From Nannocystis pusilla (GTDB taxonomy: Bacteria > Myxococcota_A > Polyangia > Nannocystales > Nannocystaceae): a DNA stretch of 64,000 nt. Shown here piece by piece: positions 61,715-64,000 of this stretch. Every line of letters starts with the position of its first letter. Within the stretch, counting starts at the first letter, position 1. Location of the stretch: contig NZ_JAIRAU010000011.1 in NCBI RefSeq assembly GCF_020073745.1, positions 186,001 to 250,000 of the forward strand. Reading direction: 5' to 3'. The notes under the pieces are model-generated. The model did not search any database, was not told the DNA's origin, and worked only from the letters and a program-made list of their open reading frames with translations. The translations under genes and the position numbers were made by a program.

Positions 61715-63421
61715 ATGCCCCTGCTCCGCCGCCGGCCGCAGATCCAGCTGTACACGCCGCGCGTGGTGGTGCCGGAGCGGCTGTTCGTCGCGCGGGTGGT
61801 GCTGCGCTGCCACGAGCCGGTGCCGCTCGACTTCGTCGACATCGAGCTGCGCGGCGTGGTCGAGCCGTTCCAGGCCGACAGCGAGTTCGGCACCACCCAC
61901 AAGCCGCGGGTGTTCCTGCGCCGGCGCGCCCGCGTGCGCGAGGCAGGCCGGCTCGACGTCGGCGAGCACCACGCCAGCGTCACCTTCCAGCTGCCCGCCG
62001 GCGCGCCCGTCAGCTACGTCGGCGCCTCGTACCGGATCGCCTACACCTACCACGTGCACGCCAGCGTGCCGTGGTGGCCCGACGCCCGCGCCGAGTTCGT
62101 CGCCCTGGTCGAGAGCGCCCCGCCGCTCGCCTCGAGCCCGCCGGCCACCCGCGTGTTCGCCTCCGGCCCCGCGCAGGGCACCGCGCCGCAGTTCGAGCTG
62201 TCGCTCGGCACCAACGTCGTCGGCCCCGGCGAGTCGCTGCGCGGCGCGATCGCCCTCGCCAACACCCGCCACCACGCCTACGGCCAGGCCACCCTGGCCC
62301 TCGTCGCCTTCGAGAGCACCGACAGCTTCCTCGGCCGCACCGTCCGCCAGCACGAGGTCTGCCGCTGGACCCTCCCCGCCGACCGCCTGCGCGACGCCGA
62401 GTCGCTCGCCTTCTCCTTGCAGCTGCCGACCGACCTCGTCGCCGGCTTCGACCACGGCGGCGTCGCCCTCTCGTGGTACCTCCACGCCCGGGTCGACGTC
62501 CCGCGCGCGCGCGACCCCGAGGTGTGGATCGCCCTCACCGTGGTCGGCCGCCGCGAGTCCGCGCTGGTCGAGGAGCACGCCCCCCTCGCCGTCGGCACCC
62601 GCCGCGTCGAGGCCCTCTGGCGCGAGGTCGCCGCCCGCAGCGGCCTCGCCTGGGAGGCCGGCGCGATGCACGGCGGCCTCGCCGGCGCCCGCCTGCGGAT
62701 CTCCCGCGAGCACGTCGACGGCCGCGGCGCCGTCGCCGTCGCCCGCCTGAGCGTCCCCGACCTCGGCCTCGGCCTCGCGCTGGTCGCCGGACGACTTGTC
62801 TCCCGGGACATGTCGCAAACGACATGCCTCGAAGAACACGTCGGAAAGTTGCTGCTGCAGCGCCCGCCGAGCGCCGCCACCGACCACGGGCTGGTGTTCG
62901 CGGTCGACGACTCGGGCCGCGACGCCGGGCAGCTGCAGCGCTTCGTCGAGGAGGTCAAGGCCGTCGCGGTCGCGCTCGCGGCGGCGCGCGAGGCGATCCC
63001 GGCCCCGGCGGTGATGGCCGCGCTGGTGCCCGCGTGGGAGCGCGCCGCCGGCCGGCTCGGCGGTCGCCTGCAGCGCGCGGGCATGGCGATCGCCGGCAGC
63101 TTCGACGGCCTCCCCGTCGCCGTGCGCACCGAGTGGGACGGCCCCGGCCGGCCGCGTCGCACCGTGTTCGAGGTCCGCCCCGCGGTCGCGATCGACCGCC
63201 GGCACCACCTCGTGTGGCGCGCCGACGAGGGCCCGGCGCCGACCAGCGAGCTCCCGCTCGCGCCGCTGTGCGCCGGCGCGAGCGAGATCGAGATCGACGG
63301 CGCCGCGATCCGCCTCGCCCTCGACGCCCCCCTCGCCGATCCGCTCGCGCACCTCGACCGGCTCGCCGCGCTCGTGGTCGTCGGCAAGCACGTCGAGGGC
63401 CGCCGCGGCCACTATCGCTGA
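61715..63421 (+). CDS. Arrestin-fold (SpoOM/arrestin N-like) protein
   Basis: 568 aa. The N-terminal 280 residues show the arrestin pattern: IQLYTPRVVVPERLFVARVV, LDFVDIELRGVVEPF, a VTFQLPAGAPVSYVGASYRI block, then a second sandwich with LSLGTNVVGPGESLRGAIAL and SLAFSLQLPTDL. No signal peptide, so cytoplasmic. The C-terminal part is alpha/beta and unknown. A four-unit 14-bp array (62794-62849) interrupts the junction between the two parts, encoding SRDMSQTTCLEEHVGK in frame. It is followed by a VgrG gene; a role near secretion is speculative. Confidence 0.7.
   Translation: MPLLRRRPQIQLYTPRVVVPERLFVARVVLRCHEPVPLDFVDIELRGVVEPFQADSEFGTTHKPRVFLRRRARVREAGRLDVGEHHASVTFQLPAGAPVSYVGASYRIAYTYHVHASVPWWPDARAEFVALVESAPPLASSPPATRVFASGPAQGTAPQFELSLGTNVVGPGESLRGAIALANTRHHAYGQATLALVAFESTDSFLGRTVRQHEVCRWTLPADRLRDAESLAFSLQLPTDLVAGFDHGGVALSWYLHARVDVPRARDPEVWIALTVVGRRESALVEEHAPLAVGTRRVEALWREVAARSGLAWEAGAMHGGLAGARLRISREHVDGRGAVAVARLSVPDLGLGLALVAGRLVSRDMSQTTCLEEHVGKLLLQRPPSAATDHGLVFAVDDSGRDAGQLQRFVEEVKAVAVALAAAREAIPAPAVMAALVPAWERAAGRLGGRLQRAGMAIAGSFDGLPVAVRTEWDGPGRPRRTVFEVRPAVAIDRRHHLVWRADEGPAPTSELPLAPLCAGASEIEIDGAAIRLALDAPLADPLAHLDRLAALVVVGKHVEGRRGHYR
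62794..62849. repeat. 14-bp periodic array, 4 units, inside the arrestin-fold gene
   Basis: Cores ACTTG (62794), ACATG (62808), ACATG (62822), ACACG (62836). 56 bp of array keep the reading frame open although 14 is not a multiple of three. The first pair folds with eight of nine positions paired. Confidence 0.82.
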
Positions 63422-63422
63422 C

Positions 63423-63458
63423 GCGCCGGCGGCCTCCCGGCCCGGGAAACCCCGGCGC
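63423..63458 (+). terminator. GC-rich stem after the arrestin-fold gene
   Basis: GCGCCGG (63423) and CCGGCGC (63452) pair, with an inner CCCGG/CCGGG stem. It begins 2 bp after the stop. No T-run, so activity is inferred. Confidence 0.4.
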
Positions 63459-63587
63459 CGGCATCGCGCTCCAAGGCCATTTGCGCGCACATAAACGGCG
63501 TTCCCGGCTACCTGCGGCCTTGTTCCCCCGGCGCCCCTTCGGCTACCGTCGCCGCCTCGTTCGCCGCGCTGGTCGGGGAGGGGTCGG

Positions 63588-64000
63588 ATGGCAGGGCTCG
63601 CGTCAATTCTCGCGCTGATCGGCAACCGGCCGGTCTACACCTTCACCGTCGACGGCGCCGACGCGCCGCTGCGGGTGCTGCGGTTCACCGGCCACGAGGG
63701 CGTGAGCGCCCTCTACGAGTTCCGCGTCGAGCTCGCCTGCCCGCACATGCTCGAGGTGCAGCAGCTCGTCGGCCGCACCGCGGTGCTCACGATCGAGGGC
63801 GTCGACGAGCCGCGGTTCGTCCACGGCATCGTCGCGCAGTGCGAGTACGTCGGCGAGAGCCGCGAGTTCGCGCTGTTCGCCGTCACCCTGGTGCCGCGGA
63901 TGTGGCGGCTGACGCTGCGCCAGGACTGCCGGATCTTCCAGGAGCAGCGCACGCCCGACATCATCCGCGGCGTGCTCGAGGTGGCCGGCTTCAAGCAGAG
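63588..64000 (+). CDS. VgrG (type VI secretion spike), 5' part, cut by the window
   Basis: The frame is open from ATG 63588 to the window end (137 residues). GGGGAGGGG upstream gives a ribosome site. The start is typical of VgrG/TssI gp27-like domain: YTFTVDGADAPLRVLRFTG, EGVSALYEFRVELACP, LVGRTAVLTIEG, RFVHGIVAQCEYVG, FAVTLVPRMWRLTLRQDCRI and FQEQRTPDIIRGVLE. VgrG forms the trimeric tip of the type VI needle and often carries effectors at its C-terminus, beyond this window. It suggests that effector/immunity genes follow downstream. Confidence 0.93.
   Translation, partial: MAGLASILALIGNRPVYTFTVDGADAPLRVLRFTGHEGVSALYEFRVELACPHMLEVQQLVGRTAVLTIEGVDEPRFVHGIVAQCEYVGESREFALFAVTLVPRMWRLTLRQDCRIFQEQRTPDIIRGVLEVAGFKQ

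Noticed and set aside
1-64000. tRNA, rRNA, insertion sequences, integrase or attachment sites around the defence island
   Set aside because: None seen by eye on either strand; no direct repeats at the island borders could be recognised.

Overview
The window looks like chromosomal DNA from a GC-rich, predatory-type myxobacterium of the Nannocystis/Haliangium kind. The signs are very high G+C, many lipoproteins with long Thr/Ser/Asp/Gly linkers, the Cys-rich CGDG...CDDGN (DUF4215-type) repeats, kinase-TPR proteins next to sigma factors, and the start of a VgrG gene. This is inferred from gene style; no 16S or marker gene is present. No tRNA, rRNA, CRISPR array or transposase was recognised.

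Layout. 1-25 kb: secreted or lipid-anchored proteins (beta-helix, SMP-30-like, GH-A-type hydrolase, Cys-rich repeat proteins, a repeat lectin-like protein) mixed with small metabolic and regulatory units (ArsR/SDR, VOC, Nudix, methyltransferase, a LysR/flavin-monooxygenase divergon with a clear operator, an ArsR/SRPBCC pair) and one decayed amidohydrolase. 24.4-52.4 kb: a defence island. 52.7-64 kb: PP2C phosphatase, pectinacetylesterase-like and repeat lipoproteins, DUF2127 and zinc-peptidase membrane proteins, a phospholipase-D lipoprotein, an arrestin-fold protein and the 5' part of a VgrG (type VI secretion spike) gene.

The defence island has two adjoining halves. The right half (31.8-52.4 kb) matches the six-gene type 2 BREX (Pgl) set in order: pglW (NERD-like plus two kinase domains), pglX (adenine methyltransferase), pglY (ATPase), pglZ, brxD and brxHI. 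It also has an unknown leading gene and, between brxD and brxHI, an extra protein made of four winged-helix modules with a C-terminal domain resembling effector-associated domain 1 (EAD1). The left half (24.5-31.6 kb) has an EAD1-like domain fused to a trypsin-like protease on the minus strand. Divergent from it are a sigma factor, a membrane kinase-TPR protein, a small beta protein overlapping a caspase-like protease, and a DUF3892 protein. EADs are known to recruit effectors by like-with-like contacts, so the two EAD-bearing proteins suggest that BREX could be wired to a protease-based death module. This is the main hypothesis from the window.

A second unexpected signal is a dispersed family of short arrays with a strict 14-bp period around the palindromic core GGACATGTCC. 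About sixteen occur, both between genes and inside coding sequences. Neighbouring units form hairpins with a 4-nt loop and show compensatory changes. I do not recognise this family.
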